From an uncultured Aggregatibacter sp. (GTDB lineage: Bacteria > Pseudomonadota > Gammaproteobacteria > Enterobacterales > Pasteurellaceae): a stretch of 57,085 nt of DNA. Below, piece by piece: positions 7,545 through 16,711 of this stretch. The stretch is taken from NCBI RefSeq assembly GCF_901873365.1, contig NZ_CABFLM010000033.1:1-57085 (forward strand). The letters run 5' to 3'. The stretch's first letter is position 1. Each line of letters starts with the position of its first letter. Below the pieces are notes generated by a model. It was not told the DNA's origin. It searched no databases and worked only from the letters and a program-made list of their open reading frames with translations. The position numbers were made by a program, and so were the translations under genes.

Positions 7545-8600
7545 ATGATTGAAATGTTAAAAACGTGGTACGCTCGTCGTTTCAGCGATCCGCAAGCGAT
7601 GGGATTATTTGCCATTTTGTTGTTTGGCTTTATCTTAATCTATTTTTTGAGTGATTTGATTGCCCCCTTGCTCGTTGCCATTGTGCTTGCTTATCTTTTA
7701 GAATGGCCCGTTCGTTGGTTAAATACGCGCTTAAAATGTCCAAGACTACTCGCTAGCACCATTATTTTAGGTGGATTTATCGGCTTGGTTTTCTTAATTG
7801 TTGTCGTTTTAATCCCTAATCTATGGGGGCAAATGGCGGGATTATTAGGCGATTTACCACATATGTTCAATAAATTTAATGAATGGCTGCTCTCCTTGCC
7901 GGAACATTATCCGGAATTGATTGATTATCAAATGGTTGATTCTATTTTCAGTTCCGTGCGTACTAAAATTCTCGGTTTAGGCGAATCTGCCTTAAAGCTC
8001 TCTCTTTCCTCGATCATGAACTTAGTGACATTGGGGATTTATTCTTTTCTTGTGCCACTCATGATTTTTTTCTTGCTGAAAGATAAAGAACAATTAATTG
8101 CCGGCGTCAGCCGTTTTCTACCGCGTAACCGAACATTAGCCTCTGTAGTTTGGTTAGAAATGCAACAACAAATCGCCAATTATATTCGTGGAAAATTAAT
8201 GGAAATTTTGGTGGTCACCATCATCACCTACGCCATCTTTCTCATTTTCGGCTTAAATTACCCATTATTATTAGCCGTAGCGGTCGGACTTTCCGTATTA
8301 GTGCCTTATATCGGTGCGGTGTTAGTGACTATTCCTGTCGTGCTAGTTGCGATTTTTCAGTTCGGTGATACCCATACGTTTTGGTACATCGTGATTACAT
8401 TTATCATCACACAGCTCTTAGACGGTAACCTACTTGTGCCTTTTCTTTTTTCGGAAGCCGTGAATTTACATCCGCTGATTATCATTATTGCGGTGCTCAT
8501 TTTTGGCGGCTTGTGGGGATTCTGGGGGGTATTTTTCGCAATTCCGCTCGCCACGCTGGTTAAAGCCGTTGTCAATGCTTGGCCTTCCAATGAAACATAA
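7545..8600 (+). CDS. perM: AI-2E family permease PerM
   Basis: The 351-residue inner-membrane protein of the AI-2E/PerM family has 7-8 hydrophobic segments: two near residues 20-55, one at 68-95, a soluble stretch at 100-150, then several between 155 and 345. The conserved region is GLNYPLLLAVAVGLSVLVPYIGAVLVTIPV. AGAGG precedes the ATG. The transported substrate of PerM proteins is not established. Confidence 0.88.
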   Translation: MIEMLKTWYARRFSDPQAMGLFAILLFGFILIYFLSDLIAPLLVAIVLAYLLEWPVRWLNTRLKCPRLLASTIILGGFIGLVFLIVVVLIPNLWGQMAGLLGDLPHMFNKFNEWLLSLPEHYPELIDYQMVDSIFSSVRTKILGLGESALKLSLSSIMNLVTLGIYSFLVPLMIFFLLKDKEQLIAGVSRFLPRNRTLASVVWLEMQQQIANYIRGKLMEILVVTIITYAIFLIFGLNYPLLLAVAVGLSVLVPYIGAVLVTIPVVLVAIFQFGDTHTFWYIVITFIITQLLDGNLLVPFLFSEAVNLHPLIIIIAVLIFGGLWGFWGVFFAIPLATLVKAVVNAWPSNET

Positions 8601-8661
8601 GGAAGGCTCAAAGCCATCGCCTAGAGACGAAATAATGCGATAAAATAGAGCGTCATCTACG

Positions 8662-9099
8662 TTAAAGTACGCGTAATAACACCGGTTGGTAAGCCGATTT
8701 ACAGTTCAGTTTTTGGGCATACCAGCGCACACCAAGGAAGGAAAGTGCGGTTGAAATAAAAATAAAAAATACACTGACAAGCTCGTGACTCAACAACGAA
8801 TCAAACAACAGCGTGCTGAATAATAAGGTGAACAACGGCACGCAATACATCAGTAACGCCGATTTGATCAAAGAATGTTCAGACAAACCAATCTCCACCC
8901 TCTGCCCAACTTTTAACGGTGTAATGGTTTCAACGGTGAAAATATACTCACCACGCGCACCGCTACCGGTTAATTCCGATAAGGCGGAATTTCCACAAGC
9001 GGATTTCGCGGCACAACTGCCACAGGCACTTTGTGATTGGCATTTGACTTTCGCCTTGCCGGATTCGTATTCAATCACGACCGCACTTTCTGTCAACAT
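8662..9099 (-). CDS. rseC: RseC/MucC family protein
   Basis: This 145-residue protein has an N-terminal Cys cluster (CQSQSACGSCAAKSACG, about residues 20-35) and two membrane helices at about 75-95 and 102-122, the RseC/RsxC-associated layout. It is the last gene of the rpoE-rseABC operon, 11 bases after rseB. RseC proteins are linked to sigma-E control and to the SoxR-reducing system, but their biochemical role is unsettled. Confidence 0.9.
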   Translation of the reverse strand: MLTESAVVIEYESGKAKVKCQSQSACGSCAAKSACGNSALSELTGSGARGEYIFTVETITPLKVGQRVEIGLSEHSLIKSALLMYCVPLFTLLFSTLLFDSLLSHELVSVFFIFISTALSFLGVRWYAQKLNCKSAYQPVLLRVL

Positions 9100-9110
9100 A
9101 ATAAGCCTAT

Positions 9111-10070
9111 TTAGTTTTTGTTAAATTGAATGTCTTGCACAATACGTTTTGCCGTAGAAATCGGTAATTGCCCAATAATTGTTACCTCTTTATTGCCCAC
9201 GGTTTCGTTATAAATCGTGTATGCGCCTTGTCGCCAAGTATTATCCGGCTGTGTATTTTCAGTCATTTTGTCAGATACATATAGCGTAAAAGAAAAAAGT
9301 CCATCGCTATAAAGTTGTGATTCAATTTTATCATTGCTATCACGTTCAATACTACGATTTACTGCTTTAAAACCTTGTGGCAACCAACCCGGCGCCCAAG
9401 TAAAGTTTGGCGTTTGATTGGCATTTTTATCCATGAGTAATGGAGGGAAAGCCACTTGATTGAAATAATCCACTAAGCCTGAAATTCCATTTCCCACATA
9501 CACATTAACGACACGGAATTGATCCAATAAATTGCCATCGCGATCCAACATATCGCTGCGCAACAGCAAGTTATTCTCTTCATCAATAAAAGCAACATAT
9601 TGATAACGAAAATCGTCTTTCGGCAAAATTCGAATGGTTTGTACCACATGATCCGCTACGCGATTACGCCCGATATTCACAAAATCATAGTATTGTTCCA
9701 AGGTATCAAAATTCGCACGAATAAGTGGCGGCAAATTATCGGTAATGCCTTCGCTGTTAATACTAAAAGGTTGATAGTTTGGCTGGAAATAGCTAATTAA
9801 TTTATCGCGTTGAATAATTTCTTGTTGAGCACCATCAAGCGTCACTAATTGTGCAAATGTTTTGCCGTTCACTTTAAAATGACGATAACGCAACGAATCC
9901 ATATTGGACGGCGTGGTTTGCACAAAAGAAAACTCATAATTGAGCTGATCGGCGGCTTTCTTCATTTCCTGCAACAACTGTTTCGCCGAAAGCGTTTCGG
10001 CACCGACAGAAGAAAATGAAGTACTGAGTAAGAAAAAAAGTGCGGTGGTTTTTAGAAATGTTTTTAACAT
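9111..10070 (-). CDS. rseB: Sigma-E regulatory protein RseB
   Basis: The 319-residue periplasmic protein opens with a clear signal peptide (MLKTFLKTTALFFLLSTSFS, cleavage near SVGA). It has the two-domain MucB/RseB layout: a LolA-like lipid-sensing domain to about 200, then a smaller domain that binds RseA. It shields RseA from DegS cleavage. The start is set at the ATG at 10070; upstream codons would extend before the signal peptide. A hairpin separates it from rseA. Confidence 0.93.
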   Translation of the reverse strand: MLKTFLKTTALFFLLSTSFSSVGAETLSAKQLLQEMKKAADQLNYEFSFVQTTPSNMDSLRYRHFKVNGKTFAQLVTLDGAQQEIIQRDKLISYFQPNYQPFSINSEGITDNLPPLIRANFDTLEQYYDFVNIGRNRVADHVVQTIRILPKDDFRYQYVAFIDEENNLLLRSDMLDRDGNLLDQFRVVNVYVGNGISGLVDYFNQVAFPPLLMDKNANQTPNFTWAPGWLPQGFKAVNRSIERDSNDKIESQLYSDGLFSFTLYVSDKMTENTQPDNTWRQGAYTIYNETVGNKEVTIIGQLPISTAKRIVQDIQFNKN

Positions 10071-10090
10071 GATCAAATTCCTAATAAACA

Positions 10091-10118
10091 AATTCACCAC
10101 CAAAAATGGTGGTGAATT
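10091..10118. promoter_or_regulatory. Perfect hairpin between rseA and rseB
   Basis: AATTCACCACC (10091-10101) and GGTGGTGAATT (10108-10118) form an 11-base perfect stem with a 6-base loop. It sits in the 78-base gap between rseA and rseB. No T tract follows on the coding strand, so an mRNA-processing or stability role, or partial attenuation, is more likely than full termination. Confidence 0.6.
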
Positions 10119-10148
10119 CTTACAAAATGGTCATCCCGAAACGCAGGA

Positions 10149-10736
10149 TTATTTATTGTTGCGGTTTTGCCCCAAATTGATGGAATCAGCATAAACCCGG
10201 CGTTGTAGTTCATAACTTTGCAACATCGCACCAATACGCTTATTTTTTTGCTCAAGCTGCTCAGCTGTCATCACATCTTTGCTTGGCGCATTGTAACTCA
10301 CTTCTTGCACACCATTGTTAAAAGGCAAAGTCTGTAGTACTGGCGCATCTACCGCACTTTGAACGGTAGATTTCGCATTAAAAGACTGCACACCTAATAC
10401 GGCTACCAAACACACGCTTGCTGCAACGGCAACCTGTGTTATCGGCATAAACCACGCTTTTAATTTTTGCATGAACGGCGCATTTTCCACTTCCTGCGGC
10501 AACGGTTGAGACGTCATTGCGTTAGACACTTGAATCTCTTCTGTTGCAATTAAGCTTTCCATTTTGGCGGTGAAATCAGCACCTAACACAACATTCGATT
10601 CTTTACGCATAATAGAACGGATGGTGTGAAAATCTTCCCAACTTTCCTGCAATTCCGCATCTTGGCATAATTGTTCGGTGAACGTAGGATTCACTTGCTC
10701 ACCGTCCATATATGCTGAAAGTAATTCTTTTTGCAT
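10149..10736 (-). CDS. rseA: Anti-sigma-E factor RseA
   Basis: This 195-residue single-pass inner-membrane protein has a cytoplasmic sigma-binding domain (MQKELLSAYMDGEQ to about residue 80), a membrane helix near 98-118, and a periplasmic domain that binds RseB. The ATG at 10736 has GGAG in front and gives the family start MQKE. The longer frame overlaps rpoE and is not needed. In the known pathway DegS and RseP cleave RseA to free sigma-E. Confidence 0.93.
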   Translation of the reverse strand: MQKELLSAYMDGEQVNPTFTEQLCQDAELQESWEDFHTIRSIMRKESNVVLGADFTAKMESLIATEEIQVSNAMTSQPLPQEVENAPFMQKLKAWFMPITQVAVAASVCLVAVLGVQSFNAKSTVQSAVDAPVLQTLPFNNGVQEVSYNAPSKDVMTAEQLEQKNKRIGAMLQSYELQRRVYADSINLGQNRNNK

Positions 10737-10777
10737 GTTTGTACTCCAACTAACCGTAGAGGTATTCCTATTTTTAA

Positions 10778-11353
10778 TCAACGTTGTAAAAGCGGTTTGA
10801 CCTTGCTTTCAATAATTTCACGTGCTCTAAAAATTCGTGATCTGACCGTCCCCACCGGACATTCCATAATTTCCGCAATTTCTTCGTAACTCAATCCTTC
10901 AATTTCGCGCAAAGTAATTGCTGTGCGTAAATCTTCTTGTAAGCCTTTAATGGTATCAAACACAATTTTCTTTAATTCGTTAGATAACATTTCGTTTTCA
11001 GGTGTTGCCACATCCCGTAAATTCGATCCGACATCGTAAGACTCTGCCTCTTCAGCCAAAATATCTTCATTTGGAGGACGGCGACCCTGTGCCGTTAAAT
11101 AATTTTTTGCAGTATTTACTGCGATTCTATATAGCCAAGTATAAAAAGCACTATCACCACGAAAAGCACCGATAGAACGGTAGGCTTTTATAAATGATTC
11201 TTGTACAACATCGGGAATATCATTCGGTGAAACATACCGCGTTAACAATCCGGCTACTCTATTTTGATAACGCGATACCAACAAATTGAAAGCTTTCTTA
11301 TCTCCCTGCTGCACCCTTTCTACCAAAGCTTGATCTGTTAGCTGTTCAGCCAT
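10778..11353 (-). CDS. rpoE: RNA polymerase sigma factor RpoE (sigma-E)
   Basis: This 191-residue ECF sigma begins MAEQLTDQALVERVQQGDKKAF. Region 2 (DVVQESFIKAYRSIGAFRGDSAFYTWLYRIAVNTAKNYL) and region 4 (LREIEGLSYEEIAEIMECPVGTVRSRIFRAREII) are complete and very close to E. coli RpoE. GAGGTGAT precedes the ATG. It heads the rpoE-rseA-rseB-rseC operon and has a sigma-E-type promoter upstream, so it is autoregulated. Confidence 0.97.
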   Translation of the reverse strand: MAEQLTDQALVERVQQGDKKAFNLLVSRYQNRVAGLLTRYVSPNDIPDVVQESFIKAYRSIGAFRGDSAFYTWLYRIAVNTAKNYLTAQGRRPPNEDILAEEAESYDVGSNLRDVATPENEMLSNELKKIVFDTIKGLQEDLRTAITLREIEGLSYEEIAEIMECPVGTVRSRIFRAREIIESKVKPLLQR

Positions 11354-11413
11354 ATCACCTCAAATATTACGTCTCACAAACTTTAATTTCAAAGCCAGCA
11401 AGCTTACAGCAAA

Positions 11414-11440
11414 TTAGACGAAATGAATAAAAAAAAGTTC
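11414..11440 (-). promoter_or_regulatory. Sigma-E promoter of rpoE
   Basis: On the minus strand GAACTT (11440-11435) and TCTAA (11418-11414) are separated by exactly 16 bases, matching the sigma-E consensus (GAACTT, N16, TCTGA-like). It lies about 60 bases before the rpoE start. Confidence 0.85.
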
Positions 11441-11474
11441 AGTTCTTTTATAAAAATGAATAAAACAATGCAAA

Positions 11475-11729
11475 TCAATGTGTTAGGTTGAGCTTTTGTT
11501 GAATTTCCTGCACCATGTCAGCCAATTGCGGATCCGCAATCTCGCCATGATTAAAGAACCAAGAAAATAACTGCAAATCACTGCAAGCCAACAAGCGAAC
11601 AAAGATGGCTTTTTTATGCTCGCTTAACTGCTCAAAATGCTGTTTATAAAACGGCATGATGACCTTATCCAATTCCAGCATCCCACGCCGGCAATCCCAT
11701 TCAATACGTAACGGATCGTAATGTTTCAT
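11475..11729 (-). CDS. sdhE: FAD assembly factor SdhE
   Basis: The 84-residue protein MKHYDPLRIEWDCRRGMLELD belongs to the SdhE/YgfY family, which promotes covalent flavinylation of SdhA and FrdA. The RGMLELD motif needed for activity is intact. GGAGAATAAC directly precedes the ATG at 11729. Many Pasteurellaceae rely on fumarate reductase, so FrdA is the likelier client; that is inference. Confidence 0.93.
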   Translation of the reverse strand: MKHYDPLRIEWDCRRGMLELDKVIMPFYKQHFEQLSEHKKAIFVRLLACSDLQLFSWFFNHGEIADPQLADMVQEIQQKLNLTH

Positions 11730-11911
11730 GTTATTCTCCAATCAAATACATTCGCCTTTTCCGAAGTGGATAGAAAGTGCCTATCCTCTGAAATCAAATC
11801 CGGCGCATTTCCACATCGCATTTTAACGATATGCCTTTAGTTTAACGTGAATGCATACATAATTATAGTGATGAATAGATCGAGATTTGAAGTTGCTCAA
11901 AAAATATAAAA

Positions 11912-11942
11912 AAGAGCAATACAGCAAAGCCATATTGCTCTT
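11912..11942 (-). terminator. glmU terminator
   Basis: AAGAGCAATA (11912-11921) pairs with TATTGCTCTT (11933-11942). Read on the minus strand the stem is followed by TTTTATATTTTTT, a typical intrinsic terminator about 30 bases past the glmU stop. Confidence 0.85.
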
Positions 11943-11970
11943 GTGAATGCTTAACTTCGATTAAACCGAA

Positions 11971-13338
11971 TTATTTCTTCTTCGGTCTTTCCCAACCTTG
12001 CACGTGTTTTTGTGGCACACGGGTGGTGACCAGTTCGTCGCGTTTAACATCGTAGCGGATAGTGGAGCCGGCGCCAATCGTCGCACCACTTTCAATGGTC
12101 ACCGGTGCGATAAGTTGGCTATCGGAGCCGACAAAGACGTTATCGCCGATAGTGGTTTTAAATTTATTGGCACCATCGTAGTTACAGGTAATCACACCTG
12201 CGCCGATATTACAATTTTGACCAATTTCCGCATCGCCCACATAGGTTAAGTGGTTCACTTTGGAGCCTTTGCCGATGTGCGCTTTTTTAATTTCCACGAA
12301 ATTGCCCACATGGGTGTTTTCTGCCAGTTCTGCGCCCGGACGCAAGCGGGAGAATGGACCAATAGCCGCATTGGTGCCCACAGTGGCATCTTCCAATACG
12401 GAATACGGTTTGATTTCCACATCATCGCCGATATCACAGTTTGTCAGCACACAACCGGCACCGATTTTCACGCGATTTCCCAACCGCACTTCGCCGTTTA
12501 AAATCACGTTAACATCAATTTCAACATCCTTACCGTGAGTCAAGTTGCCACGCAAATCAAAACGCTCAGGATCTAACAACATCACGCCTGCCAACATCAG
12601 TTTATCAGCTTGTTTACGCTGAAAATAACGTTCCATACGCGCTAATTGTTGACGGTTATTGATACCTTCAACTTCCATAAAATCCTCAGCTTGTACTGCA
12701 ACAACAGCGCGTCCATCACGATTTGCTAAACCAATGACATCTGTAATGTAATACTCGCCTTGCGCATTATTATTGTCTAACTGAGCAAGCCATTTTTTAA
12801 AACTCGCGCCGTCAGCAACTAAAACCCCCGTATTGATCTCCCGAATCTCCCGTTGTTCCGGTGAGGCATCTTTTTGCTCCACAATACCAACGACTTTACC
12901 GTTTTCACGTAAAATTCGGCCATATCCTGTTGGGTTATCCAATACCACCGTTAAAACAGCAACGCCATTTTCAGGCTTGGCATCAATCAACTTTTGCAAG
13001 GTTTCAGGCGTGATCATCGGTCCATCGCCGTACACCATCAAAATATTTTCGTCATCAGCAAAAAACGGTGCGGCCTGTTGCATGGCATGGCCTGTACCGA
13101 GCTGTTCTGTTTGCAACACCCAATTCACCGGTTCCGCCGCCAAACGCTGTTGCATCAAATCGCCACCGTGTCCGTAAACCAAATGAATATTGCGCGCGCC
13201 AAGTTGTTTCGCTGTGTCAATCACGTGTTTTACCATCGGTTTGCCTGCAATCGGATGTAAGACTTTAGGTAAATCGGAATACATACGGGTGCCTTTGCCG
13301 GCCGCCAAAATGACGACACTGAGTGCTTGAGTTGTCAT
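11971..13338 (-). CDS. glmU: Bifunctional UDP-GlcNAc pyrophosphorylase/GlcN-1-P acetyltransferase
   Basis: The 455-residue GlmU makes UDP-N-acetylglucosamine for peptidoglycan and LPS. The N-terminal uridyltransferase has LAAGKGTRMYSDLPKVLH (residues 11-28) and GDGPM near 104. From about residue 250 the hexapeptide-repeat left-handed beta-helix holds the acetyltransferase (NFVEIKKA, NHLTYVGDAEIG, NIGAGVITCNYDG). It is full length with all key motifs, and carries a USS in the coding sequence. Confidence 0.97.
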   Translation of the reverse strand: MTTQALSVVILAAGKGTRMYSDLPKVLHPIAGKPMVKHVIDTAKQLGARNIHLVYGHGGDLMQQRLAAEPVNWVLQTEQLGTGHAMQQAAPFFADDENILMVYGDGPMITPETLQKLIDAKPENGVAVLTVVLDNPTGYGRILRENGKVVGIVEQKDASPEQREIREINTGVLVADGASFKKWLAQLDNNNAQGEYYITDVIGLANRDGRAVVAVQAEDFMEVEGINNRQQLARMERYFQRKQADKLMLAGVMLLDPERFDLRGNLTHGKDVEIDVNVILNGEVRLGNRVKIGAGCVLTNCDIGDDVEIKPYSVLEDATVGTNAAIGPFSRLRPGAELAENTHVGNFVEIKKAHIGKGSKVNHLTYVGDAEIGQNCNIGAGVITCNYDGANKFKTTIGDNVFVGSDSQLIAPVTIESGATIGAGSTIRYDVKRDELVTTRVPQKHVQGWERPKKK

Positions 13339-13516
13339 AAAAATGTCTCTTTTGTTCGCTAAAAATTGCGCGCTAGTATATCACTCTTGGCATTTTGTAA
13401 AAGAATAAAAAACACCGCACGTCTTCCTGTTATTTTTCCCCATTTTACGCTATTCTATGAAGTATTTTCTAAGTTAAAACCCGCTAAAGTGCGGTCTATT
13501 TTTAAGGTGATTTTTT

Positions 13517-16105
13517 ATGCAAGAACAATATCGTCCTGATTTGCTTGAACCGGAAGTGCAAAAATTCTGGCAGGACAATAAAACTTTCAAAGCGGTACAA
13601 GATAACAACAAAGAAAAATATTACTGTCTTTCCATGTTGCCGTATCCATCCGGTCGTTTGCACATGGGACATGTTCGTAATTACACCATCGGTGATGTGG
13701 TTTCTCGTTATCAACGCATGATTGGCAAAAACGTGTTGCAACCAATGGGGTGGGATGCGTTTGGTTTGCCGGCGGAAGGTGCGGCAGTAAAAAATAATAC
13801 CGCCCCGGCAAAATGGACTTACGAAAATATTGAGTACATGAAAAACCAGTTGCAACTGCTAGGTTTTAGTTATGACTGGGATCGCGAAGTAACCACTTGC
13901 CGTCCGGAATATTATAAATGGGAGCAATGGTTCTTCACCGAGTTATACAAAAAAGGCTTAGTGTATAAGAAAACCTCTACGGTGAACTGGTGCCCGAACG
14001 ATAAAACCGTCTTGGCAAACGAGCAGGTGCATGAAGGTTGTTGTTGGCGCTGTGATACACCAGTGGAACAGAAAGAAATTCCACAATGGTTTATTAAAAT
14101 TACCGACTATGCCGAGCAATTATTGAGCTGCTTAGACGATTTGCCACAATGGCCGGATCAAGTCAAAACCATGCAACGTAACTGGATTGGTCGTTCTGAA
14201 GGCGTGGAAATCACCTTTGATATTAAAGATACCAACGAAAAATTAGCCGTTTATACCACCCGTCCGGACACCTTCTACGGCGTGAGTTATGTGGCGGTAG
14301 CGGCAGCTCATCCATTGGCAACGCTTGCTGCGCAAAATAATCCTGAATTAGCAGAGTTCATTCAAGAAGCGAAAAATACGAAAGTTGCGGAAGCGGACAT
14401 TGCCACCATGGAGAAAAAAGGTATGGCTACCGGTTTGTATGCGGTACATCCGTTAACCGGTGAACAAGTGCCTGTGTGGGTGGCGAACTTTGTATTAATG
14501 CACTACGGTACTGGCGCGGTAATGGCTGTACCGGCGCACGATCAGCGCGACTATGAATTCGCACAAAAATACAGTTTGGCAGTGAAACAAGTGATCGAAC
14601 CGATGAACGGTGAAGAAATTGATTTAACCAAACAAGCCTTTACCGAACACGGCAAACTGATTCATTCCGGTGAGTTTAATGGCTTGCCATTTGATGCGGC
14701 ATTTAATGGCATTGCCGACAAATTAGAAAAGTTAGGTGTGGGCAAACGCCAAGTGAATTACCGTTTACGCGACTGGGGCGTCTCCCGTCAACGTTATTGG
14801 GGTGCGCCGATTCCAATGTTAACCTTGGAAAACGGCGATGTAGTGCCGGTGCCAATGGAAGATTTACCCATCATTCTGCCGGAAGATGTGGTGATGAATG
14901 GCGTGAACAGCCCGATTAAAGCGGATCCGGAATGGGCGAAAACCACCTATCAAGGCAAACCGGCATTAAAAGAAACCGACACCTTCGATACCTTTATGGA
15001 ATCCTCTTGGTATTACGCCCGTTACACTTGCCCGGAATATCAACAAGGCATGTTAAACAGCGAAGAAGCGAACTACTGGTTGCCGGTGGATCAATATATC
15101 GGCGGTATCGAGCATGCGACCATGCATTTATTGTATTTCCGTTTCTTCCATAAATTATTGCGTGATGCAGGCTTGGTGACCAGTGATGAACCAGCAAATA
15201 AATTACTGTGCCAAGGCATGGTGTTAGCGGATGCGTTCTATTACACCAGCCCGACCAATGAACGTATTTGGGTTTCGCCAACCAAAGTGACTTTAGAGCG
15301 TGACGACAAAGGTCGTATCGTGAAAGCGGTGGATGACGAAGGTCATGAGTTGGTGCACGCCGGTATGACGAAAATGTCGAAATCCAAAAACAACGGCATC
15401 GACCCACAAGAAATGGTAGAAAAATACGGTGCGGACACTGTGCGCTTGTTCATGATGTTTGCCTCGCCTGCGGAAATGACCTTGGAATGGCAAGAATCCG
15501 GTGTGGAAGGGGCGAAACGTTTCTTAGCGCGTGTATGGAATTTGGTGTTTGAATACAGCAAAAATCCGACAAAAACAGCCGTTAATCCGACCGCACTTTC
15601 TAGCGCTCAAAAAGCGTTACGTCGTGATGTCCACAAAACCATTGCGAAAGTAAGCGATGACATTGGTCGTCGTCAAACGTTCAATACGGCGATTGCGGCA
15701 ATCATGGAATTAATGAACAAGTTGACCCGCGCGCCGTTGGATGACGAACAAGATCGCGCCGTGATGGCGGAAGCCTTGAGTGCTGTGGTGCGTATGCTTT
15801 ATCCAATTACGCCGCACATTTGTTTCCGTTTATGGAAAGAACTGGGTAATCAAGACATTATCGACTTTGCCCCTTGGGTGGAAGCGGATCCTGATGCGAT
15901 GATTGAAGATGAAAAATTGATTGTGGTTCAAGTGAACGGAAAAGTGCGTGGTAAGGTCACTGTGGCTGCAGAAGCAGATGAAGAAAGTGTGAAAGCGATT
16001 GCCTTTGCCGATGAAAACGTCAAACGCTTTACCGACGGAACGCAAATCGTTAAGGTGATTTATGTTGCCGGCAAGTTGCTCAATGTTGTGGTGAAACCGC
16101 AGTAA
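13517..16105 (+). CDS. leuS: Leucyl-tRNA synthetase
   Basis: This 862-residue class I synthetase carries the HIGH-type motif HMGHVRNYTIGD near residue 49, the CP1 editing domain at about 225-415 (TTRPDTFYGVSY), and KMSKSKNNGIDP near residue 620, with the anticodon-binding helical domain after it. AAGGTGA precedes the ATG. Length and motifs match E. coli LeuRS. A USS lies about 20 bases upstream of the start and another inside the gene. Confidence 0.98.
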   Translation: MQEQYRPDLLEPEVQKFWQDNKTFKAVQDNNKEKYYCLSMLPYPSGRLHMGHVRNYTIGDVVSRYQRMIGKNVLQPMGWDAFGLPAEGAAVKNNTAPAKWTYENIEYMKNQLQLLGFSYDWDREVTTCRPEYYKWEQWFFTELYKKGLVYKKTSTVNWCPNDKTVLANEQVHEGCCWRCDTPVEQKEIPQWFIKITDYAEQLLSCLDDLPQWPDQVKTMQRNWIGRSEGVEITFDIKDTNEKLAVYTTRPDTFYGVSYVAVAAAHPLATLAAQNNPELAEFIQEAKNTKVAEADIATMEKKGMATGLYAVHPLTGEQVPVWVANFVLMHYGTGAVMAVPAHDQRDYEFAQKYSLAVKQVIEPMNGEEIDLTKQAFTEHGKLIHSGEFNGLPFDAAFNGIADKLEKLGVGKRQVNYRLRDWGVSRQRYWGAPIPMLTLENGDVVPVPMEDLPIILPEDVVMNGVNSPIKADPEWAKTTYQGKPALKETDTFDTFMESSWYYARYTCPEYQQGMLNSEEANYWLPVDQYIGGIEHATMHLLYFRFFHKLLRDAGLVTSDEPANKLLCQGMVLADAFYYTSPTNERIWVSPTKVTLERDDKGRIVKAVDDEGHELVHAGMTKMSKSKNNGIDPQEMVEKYGADTVRLFMMFASPAEMTLEWQESGVEGAKRFLARVWNLVFEYSKNPTKTAVNPTALSSAQKALRRDVHKTIAKVSDDIGRRQTFNTAIAAIMELMNKLTRAPLDDEQDRAVMAEALSAVVRMLYPITPHICFRLWKELGNQDIIDFAPWVEADPDAMIEDEKLIVVQVNGKVRGKVTVAAEADEESVKAIAFADENVKRFTDGTQIVKVIYVAGKLLNVVVKPQ

Positions 16106-16114
16106 TCTAATCAA

Positions 16115-16150
16115 AAAATGGCCGCACTTAACGCAAAGTGCGGTCATTTT
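16115..16150. terminator. USS-pair terminator between leuS and recX
   Basis: AAAATGGCCGCACTT (16115-16129) pairs with AAGTGCGGTCATTTT (16136-16150), a 15-base stem with one wobble pair and a 6-base loop. It contains uptake cores in both orientations and separates two convergent genes. Confidence 0.85.
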
Positions 16151-16168
16151 CCTTGTTATTTTTCGAGA

Positions 16169-16630
16169 TCAAAACTCGTCCTCACACTCACCAGTGCCCA
16201 CATAATCCGCAAAATCCTCTTGATGAAACCCATGTGACAGCATGTATTGCCAAATTTTTTGGCGCATTTTCGGCGGTTGCTTTTCCTTATAATCAGGAAA
16301 CTTTTTGCGTAACACATTTAACGCCAATGCCGACCAGTCAATATCGCATTCACGGATAACCGCTTCAATGGTTGCGCTGTCAATCCCTTTTAATTGACGC
16401 AATTCTTGTTTAATTCGATTAATGCCATAGCCTCGCTGAGAACGGCTGTTCAAATAACTTTCGGTAAAACGTTGATCACTTTGCCAATTTTTTTGCTGGC
16501 AATGGGCGATGGCCTGATCAATGTCTTCCTCAGAAAACGCTTTTTCCTGCATTTTACAACGCAGTTCAAATTCGCTGTATTCACGGCGAGAAAGTAAATT
16601 CATCACATAATTGAGGGCAAAGGAGGACAT
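16169..16630 (-). CDS. recX: Regulatory protein RecX
   Basis: This 153-residue RecX caps RecA filaments and inhibits recombinase activity. The family pattern of three tandem three-helix units is visible (NLLSRREYSEFELRCKMQEK, then NWQSDQRFTESYLNSRSQRGYGINRIKQEL, then VLRKKFP). It lies downstream of recA in the same direction. There is no good ribosome site at the ATG at 16630, which fits the low expression usual for recX. Confidence 0.93.
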   Translation of the reverse strand: MSSFALNYVMNLLSRREYSEFELRCKMQEKAFSEEDIDQAIAHCQQKNWQSDQRFTESYLNSRSQRGYGINRIKQELRQLKGIDSATIEAVIRECDIDWSALALNVLRKKFPDYKEKQPPKMRQKIWQYMLSHGFHQEDFADYVGTGECEDEF

Positions 16631-16670
16631 ATTGTGTTACTTGTGATTATGGTTAAAAAACAGATAGAAA

Positions 16671-16697
16671 AAATGCGGTCTTTTTTCACCGCACTTT
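16671..16697 (-). terminator. Imperfect USS-derived hairpin between recA and recX
   Basis: AAATGCGGT (16671-16679) faces ACCGCACTT (16688-16696) with one mismatch and an 8-base loop. On the minus strand the hairpin is followed by TTTTTTC. It sits in the recA-recX gap and probably acts as a leaky terminator that keeps recX below recA. Confidence 0.6.
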
Positions 16698-16711
16698 ACC
16701 TATTACTTATT

